Shown piece by piece: positions 1 to 8,059 of a stretch of 47,987 nucleotides of DNA. This DNA is from Verrucomicrobiia bacterium (GTDB lineage Bacteria; Verrucomicrobiota; Verrucomicrobiia; Limisphaerales; UBA11358): assembly GCA_031290985.1 (NCBI GenBank), contig JARLJW010000056.1:1-47987 (forward strand), written 5' to 3'. Both the position numbers and the translations under genes were made by a program. The notes beneath the pieces are model-generated. The model did not search any database and was not told the DNA's origin. It saw only the letters and a list, made by a program, of their open reading frames with translations. Numbering within the stretch: position 1 is the first letter of the stretch; each line of letters begins with the position of its first letter.

Positions 1-119
1 GCATGAGCAGCATCAGGCAAGATGCCTGCCACTACATCTTACATGTCCGCGCCCGCCAAAAGAAATCCCCATTCGCGCCCATTCGCGAAATTCGCGTCAA
101 AGACTTTGCATCCGTGGTT
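1..119. repeat. Composite hairpin repeat, copy 1 (partial)
   Basis: This is the right-hand part of a dispersed repeat whose left part lies outside the window. It carries the AGGCAAGATGCCT hairpin, then a stretch with CCATTCGCGCCCATTCGCG and GCATCCGTGGTT. The same text recurs nearly base for base at 272-391 and 1701-1843. No gene is seen in it; short ORFs across it are repeat-derived. Confidence 0.85.
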
Positions 120-391
120 GATTAAATTCCCGTAGCGTCAGGCCTCCCGGCCTGACGTAGAGGGCGGCATCCTGCCGCCCGGAAAAAACGTGGTCTTGCC
201 AGCGACTCACGAACATTCCAAAGCGCTGACACTGCGCGAGGCAGGATTTCTGGAGCGCCGGGCACCGCCCCGGCGTGAACAGCATCAGGCAAGATGCCTG
301 CCACTACATCTTACATGTCCGCGCCCGCCAAAAGAAATCCCCATTCGCGCCCATTCGCGAAATTCGCGTCAAAGACTTTGCATCCGTGGTT
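115..391. repeat. Composite hairpin repeat, copy 2 (full)
   Basis: This is a full copy, about 275 bp. It starts GTGGTTGATTAAAT and contains successive short hairpins: CGTCAGGCC/GGCCTGACG (about 137-158), GGGCGGC/GCCGCCC (about 163-181), a GCGCCGGG/CCCGGCG pair near 257-275, and AGGCA/TGCCT near 289-301. It ends with the CCATTCGCGCCCATTCGCG block and GCATCCGTGGTT. It matches 1543-1843 over its whole length with scattered substitutions. The structure resembles REP/BIME-type intergenic elements. Confidence 0.85.
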
Positions 392-683
392 AAAAATTCG
401 GATTTCCTTCGGATTTCGGGATTCGGATTTCGGATTTACAGATCGTGCCCATCCGTGGAATTTGCGTCAAAGGACCGCCGTTGATTTTTTCCCGCACTTC
501 GCTGCTGCAAAAAAAACGAAGTTTTTTGAAAGAATCGCGGCGCCGGCGCGTATTTATACTTGGAGTTAGATTCTTTTATGGGTTGGGGCGGAAGCAGCAT
601 CACCAAAGCACCCCGGGCCGGATGCCGGCAGCTATCCATAAGGTAACTCTTGGATAAAATCACAAACCACAACCACCATTCAT
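392..683. other. Intergenic region upstream of the C1 peptidase
   Basis: No convincing gene. The left part has short iterated motifs of the CGGATTTCGG type (about 398-436), also found near 1905-1970. A small GCCGGATGCCGGC hairpin lies near 616-628. No clear sigma-70 promoter was found. Confidence 0.5.
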
Positions 684-696
684 AGGAGATCATCCC

Positions 697-1494
697 ATGC
701 CCTCTAAATACGCCAAAGGCCACGTTCGCCGCCCGGACAAAGACCAGCTCATCCGCATGTCGCACCACCGGCACGGAAACATGCTGGAGGCAAAGCTTGC
801 CGTTCCGCCCCCCAGCACGTGGGATTCAAGAAAACACGGCTGGGTGGGGCCGGTTCAGGACCAACAGCAATGCGGTTCCTGCTGGGATTTCAGCGGGACC
901 GGCATCGTGGACATCGCCTATAATAAAGCCGGCATCGGGGGCGGGCCAAAGGTCTTTGTTCTCTCCGAGGAATACACGCTGTCCTGCTGTCGCAATGGCG
1001 GCTGCGGAGGCGACGATAACACGACGGTTCTCGCATACGCCAAGGCATACGGACTGCCGCTGCAGTCGGACTACCGCGCCAAGTATGGCCCCTACCCGGA
1101 TCCGACCAACTGCAAGATCCCTGCCTGCGCCTGGAAGCCGACCATGCACATGTACAAGATCACCGATTGGGGATTTGCCGATGGAACCTCCGCCGGTGAG
1201 CGCATAACGCCCACCCCGGCCATCAAGTCGGCCATCATGAATTACGGGGCCGTCGGGGCGGGAATTGCCGCCGATGATGCCTTCCAGAACATCCGCCCCG
1301 GGACCGTGTTCAAGGGAAGCGGTGCCACCAAGATAGACCACGATATCATTCTGATCGGTTGGGATGATTCCAAGGGCGCCTGGCTGCTCCGCAATTCGTG
1401 GAACACCGTGTGGGCGGACAAGGGCTATTGTTGGATCGCCTACGGCGCGAACGCCGTCGGCACGGAAGCCGTGTGGTGTGATGTCGCACCATAG
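697..1494 (+). CDS. Papain-like cysteine peptidase (family C1A)
   Basis: This 265-aa protein has the complete papain catalytic set. The oxyanion glutamine is Q56 and the nucleophile is C62, in QCGSCWDFS. The catalytic histidine is H215 in KIDHDIILIGW, and the asparagine is N233 in LLRNSWNTVW. The N-terminal 40 residues are basic and His-rich, with no signal peptide and no recognisable inhibitory propeptide, so a cytoplasmic or non-classically exported enzyme is possible. A good ribosome site, AGGAG at 684-688, fixes the ATG start. The gene stands alone between two full copies of the same hairpin repeat (115-391 and 1543-1843), which suggests a cassette moved or duplicated with the repeats. 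Family assignment is firm; the substrate is unknown. Confidence 0.88.
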   Translation: MPSKYAKGHVRRPDKDQLIRMSHHRHGNMLEAKLAVPPPSTWDSRKHGWVGPVQDQQQCGSCWDFSGTGIVDIAYNKAGIGGGPKVFVLSEEYTLSCCRNGGCGGDDNTTVLAYAKAYGLPLQSDYRAKYGPYPDPTNCKIPACAWKPTMHMYKITDWGFADGTSAGERITPTPAIKSAIMNYGAVGAGIAADDAFQNIRPGTVFKGSGATKIDHDIILIGWDDSKGAWLLRNSWNTVWADKGYCWIAYGANAVGTEAVWCDVAP

Positions 1495-1542
1495 CCCGGC
1501 CAAGTCCGGTGGGAAAAAGCCCGTCCCCGCAGCAGCGGCGGC

Positions 1543-1843
1543 CTGTGGTTGATGAAATGTGTGTAGCGTCGGGCCTCCCGGCCTGACGTAGAGGACGGCA
1601 TCCTGCCGCCCGGAAAAAACGTGGCCCTGTCCGCGACTCACGAACGTTTCAAAGCGCTGGGTCTTTCGCGAGTTAGATTCCCGGAGCGCCGGGCACCGCC
1701 CCGGCGTGAACAGCATCAGGCAAGATGCCTGCCACTACATCTTACATGTCCGCGCCCGCCAAAAGAAATCCCCATTCGCGCCCATTCGCAAAATTCGCGT
1801 CAAAAACTTTGCATCCGTGTTGATCTGTGTCCATCCGTGGTTG
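1543..1843. repeat. Composite hairpin repeat, copy 3 (full)
   Basis: This is the second full copy of the repeat at 115-391, in the same orientation, beginning GTGGTTGATGAAAT just after the peptidase gene. It has the same order of hairpins: CGTCGGGCC/GGCCTGACG, GGACGGC/GCCGCCC, GCGCCGGG/CCCGGCG, AGGCA/TGCCT. With copy 2 it brackets the C1 peptidase gene as a direct repeat. Confidence 0.85.
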
Positions 1844-2128
1844 AAATGATTCATGTAGCATCAGTCCTCCCGGCCCGCGACGTGCGAATATTCCCTGAGC
1901 GCTTTCGGATTTCGGACTTCGAATTTCGGATTTCTTTCGGCCTTGTGATTTCGGCCCTTCGGATTTCATCCATGTGTCTCCGCGGTTGACTGCCTGATTT
2001 ACAAAATCGCGGTCCTGCGCCGCTGGGCGTTGAATGTTGAATGTTGAATGTTTACCGCCTTCCGCTTTGCATCCGTGTTGATCCGTGGTTCAAATGATTC
2101 ATGGAGCATCAGGCCTTCCCGCCTGACG
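1817..2128. repeat. Gene-free region with short repeats and heptamer tract
   Basis: No gene is seen here. A roughly 55-bp unit (GTGTTGATC, then AAATGATTCATG and AGCATCAG) occurs at 1817-1876 and again at 2075-2128, ending in a CGTCAGG-type hairpin arm. Between them lie CGGATTTCGG-like iterations (about 1905-1970) and 3.4 tandem copies of GTTGAAT at 2029-2052. ORFs reading through it are repeat-derived. Confidence 0.6.
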
Positions 2129-2207
2129 ATAGGCCGTAGGGATGGCGCAAGCCGCCACCTCCTCCCGCCAAACCGGACGCTCGGATCTCCCGTCCGGCTT
2201 TCCAGTC
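2129..2207 (-). mobile_element. Group II intron 3' remnant (domain V/VI-like)
   Basis: On the minus strand this stretch reads CTGACTGGAAAGCCGGACG, a GGAGATCC loop region, then CGTCCGGTTT. It continues with a G-rich segment and ends CATCCCTACGGCCTAT. It parallels the 3' part of the intron at the right edge of the window (CTGACTGGAGAGCCGG and CATCCCTACCCCTAT). The 2170-2200 hairpin (8-10 bp lower stem, small GAGA-type upper loop, 3' bulge) looks like intron domain V. No maturase coding sequence was found next to it, so it appears to be a truncated relic. Confidence 0.6.
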
Positions 2208-2352
2208 AGGGCGTCCCATGCGAGCGGGAGCGGCTCTTCGCCTCGTCCCCAACAAACACAATCTGCCCCACCATGCCACTGCGCCCTGCTGTTTTGCCAC
2301 GACGCGGCAGCGTCACCGGCAGTGCGGCTACATGGGGCGATTCCGCATATTT

Positions 2353-2805
2353 TTATTTTTCCGCCCCAAACCGCTTCTTCAACGCCTCCGCCCGATAAGC
2401 AAAAATCTTCTCCACGTCCTTCCGCACCAACAGCCGGTTCACCAGCGCCCCGCCTGGCACCGCGTATAGCACCTGATCCTTGCACAACGTCCCGCCCTCT
2501 TTCACCTCGAACGTATGCGTATGCCGCCACAAACGGTACGGCCCGTTCCGCTGCTCATCCCGGAAACTGAACGGCGGATTCCACTCCGTGATCGCCGTCC
2601 GCCAGCACACCGGAAAACCGTGGATGCGGATCTGATAATCGATCAACGTCCCGGCGTGCATGGGGATTGCCCCCGGCGTCAGGATGCGAAAATTCAGCCA
2701 GGGCGGCGTGAGGATCTCCAGATTGTGCGCATCGGCGAAGAACGGGAAAACCTTTTCCCGCGCCACCGGCAGCCACAGCTCTGTCTCAAAAGTGTGCGTC
2801 GTCAT
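2353..2805 (-). CDS. SRPBCC-fold ligand-binding/cyclase-like protein
   Basis: This 150-aa protein fits the START/Bet v 1-like SRPBCC superfamily. It opens with a beta strand (HTFETELWLPVAREKVFPFF), then shows the family signature of an early helix followed by LTPPWLNFRILT. A mid-domain strand series (GTLIDYQIRIHGFPVCWRTAI) follows, and it ends in the long C-terminal helix (RLLVRKDVEKIFAYRAEALKKRF). Members bind hydrophobic ligands or act as small cyclases and are often cytoplasmic. The protein is full length for the family. It is divergent from carA with 89 bp between the starts. The ligand is unknown. Confidence 0.75.
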   Translation of the reverse strand: MTTHTFETELWLPVAREKVFPFFADAHNLEILTPPWLNFRILTPGAIPMHAGTLIDYQIRIHGFPVCWRTAITEWNPPFSFRDEQRNGPYRLWRHTHTFEVKEGGTLCKDQVLYAVPGGALVNRLLVRKDVEKIFAYRAEALKKRFGAEK

Positions 2806-2842
2806 CCGGCGCGCACTCTACCTGAAAATTTTTCATCCGCCA

Positions 2843-2864
2843 ACGGGTTCGCGCTTGAACCCGT
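2843..2864. promoter_or_regulatory. 8-bp inverted repeat at the carA promoter
   Basis: ACGGGTTC (2843-2850), 6-nt spacer, GAACCCGT (2857-2864) is a perfect inverted repeat that overlaps the proposed -35 hexamer of carA. It could be an operator, or the terminator-like hairpin of an ancestral transcript. Only the symmetry is seen. Confidence 0.4.
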
Positions 2865-2883
2865 CGCCCATCGAAACTATTCT
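2855..2883 (+). promoter_or_regulatory. Sigma-70-type promoter of carA
   Basis: TTGAAC (2855-2860), 17-nt spacer, TATTCT (2878-2883). The expected start near 2890 would leave a leader of about 5 nt before the carA ATG at 2895. Confidence 0.5.
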
Positions 2884-2894
2884 AGCACCACTTG

Positions 2895-4052
2895 ATGAAA
2901 GCCATTTTAGCCCTCGAAGACGGTTCGGTGTTCCACGGTCAAGGTTTTGGCGCGCGCGCCTCGGCTTGCGGTGAAGTCTGTTTCAACACCTCCATGACCG
3001 GCTATCAGGAAATCCTCACCGACCCGTCCTACAAAGGCCAGATCGTCACGATGACCTATCCGCTCATCGGCAATTACGGCGTGAACAACCAGGACATCGA
3101 ATCCTGGCGGCCGCACGCCGCCGGCTTCGTCATCCGCGAACTTTCCCCCGTCGTCAGCAACTGGCGCGCAGATTTTTCCCTCGCCGAATACCTGGAGAAA
3201 AACGGCATCCCCGGCATCCAAGGCATCGACACCCGCTCGTTGACCAAAAAACTCCGCGTCCGTGGCGCCTTGAACGGCTTCATCACCACCGAGGACATTT
3301 CCGAGGCCGAAGCCGTCAAACGCGCCAAGGAATTCGTCTTCGTCGGCGTGGATTACGTCAAGGAAGTCACCCACAAGGAATCCTTCCGCTGGGACGCCAA
3401 GGACGAACAGAGCGCCGCTTTCGACCTCATCCGCGGCGTGAAGGGCGGCGATGCCCGCAACACCCGCAAACCCCTGCCCGCCGCCGACATCCCCATCGTC
3501 GCCTTTGATTACGGGATGAAATACAACATCCTCCGCCGGCTCCGGCAGCACGGCTTCGCCACCCAGGTTTTGCCCGCGACCGCCACCGCCGCCGAGGCGC
3601 TTAAGCACAAACCCGCCGGCATTTTCCTCTCGAACGGCCCCGGCGACCCCGCCGCGCTCGGCTACATCGTGCGCGAAGTGAAGACGCTGCTGGACTCCGG
3701 CATCCCCATTTTCGGAATTTGTCTCGGCCACCAGATCCTCGGCCAGGCCGTCGGCGGCAAGACCTTCAAGCTCAAGTTCGGCCATCGCGGCGGCAACCAG
3801 CCCGTCAAGGACCTCGAATCCGGCCAGGTGGAAATCACCTCGCAGAACCACGGGTTCGCCGTGGACGCCAAATCGCTCCCCTCAGATGTCGCCGTGCATC
3901 GCATCAATTTGAACGACCAGACCGTGGAAGGCCTGCGGCACAAGACCAAACCGGTGTTTTGCGTGCAGTATCATCCCGAGGCTTCGCCCGGGCCGCACGA
4001 TTCCACGCCGCTGTTCGCCGAGTTCCGTTCGTTGATCGAACGGCGCGGGTGA
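2895..4052 (+). CDS. carA: Carbamoyl-phosphate synthase small (glutaminase) subunit
   Basis: CarA hydrolyses glutamine and passes ammonia to CarB to make carbamoyl phosphate for pyrimidines and arginine. The 385-aa protein has the N-terminal CPSase small-chain domain (ALEDGSVFHGQGFGARASA, then SMTGYQEILTDPSYKGQ). Its C-terminal class I glutamine amidotransferase domain has the nucleophile Cys in FGICLGHQILGQAVGG and the His-Glu pair in CVQYHPEASPGPHDS. Length is normal. The ATG at 2895 is preferred over the TTG one codon upstream. carB is not in this window, so the large subunit must be encoded elsewhere. A promoter sits immediately upstream. Confidence 0.96.
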   Translation: MKAILALEDGSVFHGQGFGARASACGEVCFNTSMTGYQEILTDPSYKGQIVTMTYPLIGNYGVNNQDIESWRPHAAGFVIRELSPVVSNWRADFSLAEYLEKNGIPGIQGIDTRSLTKKLRVRGALNGFITTEDISEAEAVKRAKEFVFVGVDYVKEVTHKESFRWDAKDEQSAAFDLIRGVKGGDARNTRKPLPAADIPIVAFDYGMKYNILRRLRQHGFATQVLPATATAAEALKHKPAGIFLSNGPGDPAALGYIVREVKTLLDSGIPIFGICLGHQILGQAVGGKTFKLKFGHRGGNQPVKDLESGQVEITSQNHGFAVDAKSLPSDVAVHRINLNDQTVEGLRHKTKPVFCVQYHPEASPGPHDSTPLFAEFRSLIERRG

Positions 4053-4075
4053 TATTTTCCTGCATGGATTTGCGT

Positions 4076-4103
4076 TTGACTTGAGCGACGACGCGCCCAT
4101 AAT
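4076..4103 (+). promoter_or_regulatory. Sigma-70-type promoter of the FHA gene
   Basis: TTGACT (4076-4081), 16-nt spacer, CATAAT (4098-4103) is close to consensus. Transcription would start near 4110, about 9 nt before the ATG at 4119. The FHA gene is therefore probably transcribed independently of carA. Confidence 0.6.
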
Positions 4104-4118
4104 CAGTTGAAAGAATCT

Positions 4119-4706
4119 ATGGCCAAACTTGTTATCCTAAATCAAGGTATGACCGGCCGCTTGATCGAATTAACGGTCGAACGGACCACGGTTGGCCGCG
4201 TTGAGGAAAACACGGTTCAGATCACCGATGCTTCTGTTTCCAGCCGTCACGCTGAGATTCTCCTGCGCGGTACTGACATCGTCATCCGCGACCTCAATTC
4301 CACCAACGGCACGTTCATCAACAACGAAAAGATTTCCGAGGCCACCCTCAAGCCCGGCCAGACCCTGCGCTTCGGCCAGGTGGAACTGAAAATCGATGAC
4401 GGCAAGCCCGTGGGCGGATCGTCCGCTCCGGCCTATGCGCCATCCGCCGCCCCGGCCCCGGCTCCGGCCCCCGCGCCCAAACGGTCGCCGGAAGGCAGCA
4501 CGATGGTCATGACCCGCGGCGTCAGCCTCACTGACCTCGAACAAGGCGGCACCCGTCCCCCGGGCTTCGATACCAACACGGTTTTCTCCAAGAAGAAAAA
4601 CAAGGTCAACACCTACTTCATCATCGGCGGCATCGTCGTCGCCCTGATCATCGTCGGCCTCATCATCTACGCCCTCAGCCAGGTCAAAAGCGGCGCGCAT
4701 CAGTAA
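4119..4706 (+). CDS. FHA-domain protein with C-terminal membrane anchor
   Basis: This 195-aa protein has an N-terminal forkhead-associated domain (about residues 1-90), a phosphothreonine-binding module. The expected motifs are TTVGR (Gly-Arg), SVSSRHAEI (Ser-x-x-His) and DLNSTNGTFINN (Asn-Gly). An Ala/Pro-rich linker (about 105-125) and a basic segment (KKKNK) follow. A single hydrophobic helix (FIIGGIVVALIIVGLIIYAL) near the C-terminus makes it tail-anchored with the FHA domain in the cytoplasm. ATG 4119 is chosen over the TTG at 4107 because the shorter form begins directly on the FHA strand. No kinase or phosphatase is adjacent, so its partner is unknown. Confidence 0.88.
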   Translation: MAKLVILNQGMTGRLIELTVERTTVGRVEENTVQITDASVSSRHAEILLRGTDIVIRDLNSTNGTFINNEKISEATLKPGQTLRFGQVELKIDDGKPVGGSSAPAYAPSAAPAPAPAPAPKRSPEGSTMVMTRGVSLTDLEQGGTRPPGFDTNTVFSKKKNKVNTYFIIGGIVVALIIVGLIIYALSQVKSGAHQ

Positions 4707-4934
4707 GCGTTCGCTGCGATTTGAAAACTTGGTTTCCGGACGCCGAAATCATCGGCCCGTTTCAGCACAGTTACGGTCGCACCTGCCATGGCCGTTGGCC
4801 TCCGCCACGATATCTTGGATTGCGGTGGCAAGGCGGGAGCCGCGACACCGCTTTCGTGCGGGCGGGCACGTGCATATGAACGAAAATATTGGTGAAAGTC
4901 CCGTCCGCTCGATGCCGAAAAATTCCCAGCACGC

Positions 4935-6815
4935 CTACGCCGCCCGCGCGCTGAAACTCCGCCACACCTTCGCCGGCAGCAGGCCGAGCCCGATGAACGC
5001 CAGTTGGCTCACCACGAAGAGCACCAGCCAGTTGAACGCCGCATCCGTAAAGCCGTAGCTGTGCAGGCCGATCCCCAGCATGTTCACGCCGAACCACGAC
5101 CACGCCGTGACGATGTTCCCGCCGATGGCGCACACCACCAGGCCGCGTTCGCGCACCATGCCGCCCCAGCGCAAATGCAAAATCAGCGCGTTCCACAATA
5201 CGATGATCAGCGCCCCGTTCTCTTTCGGGTCCCAGCCCCAAAAACGTCCCCAAGATTGATCCGCCCAGATGCCGCCCAGCACCGTGCCGACAAAGCTGAA
5301 CAGCGTCGCAAAGCACACGATGCCGTAGATCATCCGCGCCAGTGATTTGCCGGTCGCCTCATCCAGCGTCTTGGTGAACATCCCGCGCACGATGTAGATC
5401 AGCGCCAGGAAACCCGCCACAAACGTGCTCGCATACCCCACCGTCACCGCCACCACATGCGTCGCCAGCCAGAAATTCGTGTCCAGCACCGCCCGCATCA
5501 TCTCCATCGTGTCGCCTTCCAGCGCCAGGTGATGCGCGATGATCAGCGTGATGAACCCGATGCCCGACGCGGTCACGATGCCGATGCCGTTCTTGTGAAA
5601 TTTTTCCAGGATCAACCCCAGCAGGCACGCGCCCCAGCCGATGAAGATCGCGGAGGAATACAGGTTCGTCACCGGCGGTCGGCCCTCCAGCACCATGCGG
5701 TAGACCAGGCCGATGGTATGGATCACCAGGGCCAGCGCGGTCAGCCACACTGCCGAGCGGCGGAGCGTCCCGGACAGGTTGAACCAGAAACACACCGCCA
5801 GCAGCCCGGCCAGGATGTAGATCACCATCGCGTTGTAAAACGGCTCCATCTGGTTGAAGAACACCTCCGCCCGGCCCTTGGCCAGCGCCTTCGCCTGTGT
5901 CGGCACCAGCGACGAGCGGTAATCGCGCACCGCGGCGTTGAAATCGTCCGGCTTGTCCGCGGCCAGCGCGGCGGACATCTTCACATAATCGCGAATGGCG
6001 CTGTCAATCGGCACCCCGCGCGGGGCGTCCAGCAGCGCATCCCCCATGCGTCGCCAGTTGCGGCTGCCGTTCGGCGGCAGCACCAGCGGCGGCTCCAGGC
6101 TGCTCATGTATTGGAACGCCTGGATGTAGCCGGCGAACTGGTTGAACGCGTCCTGGTCAAATTTCTCACCCGCCTGCTGCGCCTTCACGGCCGCCACGGC
6201 GTCGGGCATGAGCTTTTCAAACGCGGTGAACTCCGCCGGCCAGTCCTGCGCCATGGCCGGCTGTATGGTGTTCTTCAACTGCTCGTAAAGGACGATGCGC
6301 TGGTGCATCTTGGCCACGGCATTCTCGTAGGCGGTGCGCCCCGCGGCCTCGACCTTTTGCACACGCTCGTTCTCCTTGTCGAAGGCGTCCATGCCCGCCG
6401 CAATCTGGTTCCAGGAATAATGTTTGCCGTCCGAAAATTTCGCCGCGTCCTTCTCCGGCAGCTTCAGCAGCGAGATCAGGTCGGGATTGTCCACGCGGAA
6501 CGCCGGCCAGGCATCGGCCACCGTGGCATTCATCATCACATTCGCCAGCCATTCGGTGGCGGAGATGATGCGCGGGCTTTCATTCCAGCCCTTCCACGGC
6601 TCGGTGTTGAGCGTCTGCTTTTCACGGAGCTGCAGCAGGGCGTTCCGCGCCACCGAGTCGATCGGCACGATGCGCCCGTTCGCCGTGACCGGCAGCCGCC
6701 CGAATTCGGTGTAGGCGAAATCCTTGTCCTTCGGCGGCTGCACGTTGCCAAAAAACCACAGCGCCATGATCAGCATCAGGACTGGCGGCGTCCATTTTTG
6801 AAATAACTTTTTCAT
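4935..6815 (-). CDS. ccsA: Cytochrome c maturation protein CcsA/ResC type
   Basis: With ResB, CcsA forms the system II haem exporter and cytochrome c synthetase. This 626-aa protein has one N-terminal TM (PPVLMLIMALWFFG), a long periplasmic region (about 30-340), and a C-terminal multi-TM CcsA domain. The tryptophan-rich WWD haem loop is visible as WADQSWGRFWGWDPKENGA. Candidate haem-ligand histidines lie in IAHHLALEG, LATHVVAV and GLHSYGF. The start at 6815 gives an ATGA overlap with resB, so the two are translationally coupled; a longer upstream start is not needed. It is the last gene of a lipoprotein-resB-ccsA operon. The large soluble N-terminal insert is longer than in plastid CcsA and resembles Bacteroidota-type fusions. 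Confidence 0.93.
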   Translation of the reverse strand: MKKLFQKWTPPVLMLIMALWFFGNVQPPKDKDFAYTEFGRLPVTANGRIVPIDSVARNALLQLREKQTLNTEPWKGWNESPRIISATEWLANVMMNATVADAWPAFRVDNPDLISLLKLPEKDAAKFSDGKHYSWNQIAAGMDAFDKENERVQKVEAAGRTAYENAVAKMHQRIVLYEQLKNTIQPAMAQDWPAEFTAFEKLMPDAVAAVKAQQAGEKFDQDAFNQFAGYIQAFQYMSSLEPPLVLPPNGSRNWRRMGDALLDAPRGVPIDSAIRDYVKMSAALAADKPDDFNAAVRDYRSSLVPTQAKALAKGRAEVFFNQMEPFYNAMVIYILAGLLAVCFWFNLSGTLRRSAVWLTALALVIHTIGLVYRMVLEGRPPVTNLYSSAIFIGWGACLLGLILEKFHKNGIGIVTASGIGFITLIIAHHLALEGDTMEMMRAVLDTNFWLATHVVAVTVGYASTFVAGFLALIYIVRGMFTKTLDEATGKSLARMIYGIVCFATLFSFVGTVLGGIWADQSWGRFWGWDPKENGALIIVLWNALILHLRWGGMVRERGLVVCAIGGNIVTAWSWFGVNMLGIGLHSYGFTDAAFNWLVLFVVSQLAFIGLGLLPAKVWRSFSARAA

Positions 6816-8059
6816 TTCGTTTTCCTCTTCGAAACAAATGCGGTGAGATGTTTCAGGAACTGGATGATCAATCCCACGCCCACCATCCCGCACCCGACGT
6901 ACGGTGTCAACCAGCTCGGATTGCGCACCACGGAAAGCACGGAATATGGAGTTTGACCGGCCCGCTCGACCAGTTCGCCCGCGCTCATCTGGTATTGGTA
7001 ATACGTATACCCGCCGTAGCGCAGCGGATGGTTCATGGAAATCTCCACCTCCCGCCGCTCGCCCGTCTGGGGGTTGTCAATCCGGACGCGGCTGCGAAAA
7101 TCCTTCGGGATGTCCGTGCCGGGATACACCGTGTGCGTCGCCTTTAGCAGCGTCAGCGAGAACGGATGCCGCACCTGCATCGGCCGCATCAGGAACGTAA
7201 ACTTCCGGCCATCGATTTCCAGGCTCTGCGGCGCGACCAGTTCGCTGATGATCTTGTGCGCCATTTCCGCGCCGACCTCGTTGGCATAGCCTTCCTGCAT
7301 CTGCTGGACCACGCCGGCATCACCCGAAAAGGCGGAGGCCACCCATGTGCCAAAGGAGCCTTTGGTTCCCGCCAGTTCGATCACCGCCGTCGGCATGTTT
7401 TTTGCGTCCATGGTCTTCACATCCGGCTGCGAATGGAAATCAAAGTTCAACGCCACGCCGTTGCTGGCAATAAGCGGCGCGTTCTGCATCATCGGGGCGC
7501 GGAAGCCCACGTCAGAATTATGCCAGTGGGCCTTCACCCGGATGGCAAACGGCAGGCTGTCGATGCGCAGTTCGTCGCCCGGCTTCAACATTTTTTCCGG
7601 GATCGACGTCACCACATTGCTGGACACAAAGATCAATTCATAGTCCGTGGCGCTGTCCGAATAATTCCGCGTTTCACCTTCCGTGAAACGCATCTGCATC
7701 TCCCGAGAAAGCAGGTCGGTCGACAGCTGGCCCACCAGCAGCAAAATCACCCCCGCATGGGCAAGCTGGATGCCCAGTTTCTCGGTCGTGAACCGGAAGC
7801 GATAGATATGCGCACAGACCAGGTTGACCAGCAACACCACGCCGATCAGATAGCCGCCCGGCAACAGCAGCGGTATCTTGTGCCCGAACAGGTTCGCGCC
7901 AATGACGATCCACTGCTTGAAATAATGCGCCTGCGCGCCATAAAGCCCCTCATCCGCCTGCGCCAGCGTGCCCACGAACACCAGCACGATGGCGAACGCC
8001 AGCAGCGCCACCGTCAGCTTCAGCGACGTGAAGAATTGGACTGTCTTTTTAATGAGCAT
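6812..8059 (-). CDS. resB: ResB-like cytochrome c biogenesis protein
   Basis: This 415-aa membrane protein is the partner of CcsA in system II haem delivery to apocytochromes. The N-terminus has the ResB start KKTVQFFTSLKLTVALLAFA. Two more TM segments follow (IPLLLPGGYLIGVVLLVNLV and LAHAGVILLLVGQLSTDLL), then a periplasmic domain and a last TM (LTPYVGCGMVGVGLIIQFL). The periplasmic part contains HPLRYGGYTYYQYQ, typical of ResB. It overlaps the upstream lipoprotein gene by 11 bp and ccsA by 4 bp. It is shorter than some ResB proteins but has the complete TM plan. Confidence 0.9.
   Translation of the reverse strand: MLIKKTVQFFTSLKLTVALLAFAIVLVFVGTLAQADEGLYGAQAHYFKQWIVIGANLFGHKIPLLLPGGYLIGVVLLVNLVCAHIYRFRFTTEKLGIQLAHAGVILLLVGQLSTDLLSREMQMRFTEGETRNYSDSATDYELIFVSSNVVTSIPEKMLKPGDELRIDSLPFAIRVKAHWHNSDVGFRAPMMQNAPLIASNGVALNFDFHSQPDVKTMDAKNMPTAVIELAGTKGSFGTWVASAFSGDAGVVQQMQEGYANEVGAEMAHKIISELVAPQSLEIDGRKFTFLMRPMQVRHPFSLTLLKATHTVYPGTDIPKDFRSRVRIDNPQTGERREVEISMNHPLRYGGYTYYQYQMSAGELVERAGQTPYSVLSVVRNPSWLTPYVGCGMVGVGLIIQFLKHLTAFVSKRKTK

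Noticed and set aside
826..1716. 296-codon minus-strand frame over the C1 peptidase
   Set aside because: It is antisense to a gene with an intact papain active site and runs into the repeat; its protein has no family features.
1..2128. Minus-strand frames encoding similar peptides in three places
   Set aside because: The peptides are alike because the composite hairpin repeat is copied; there is no start signal and the hairpin structure explains the conservation.
2201..2350. Search for maturase remnants next to the intron-like end
   Set aside because: All three minus frames were read; none shows reverse transcriptase or maturase motifs, so only the 3' structure is claimed.
5457..6806. 449-codon plus-strand frame over ccsA
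   Set aside because: Rich in Arg, His and Gln with no domain; a GC-driven shadow of the ccsA gene.
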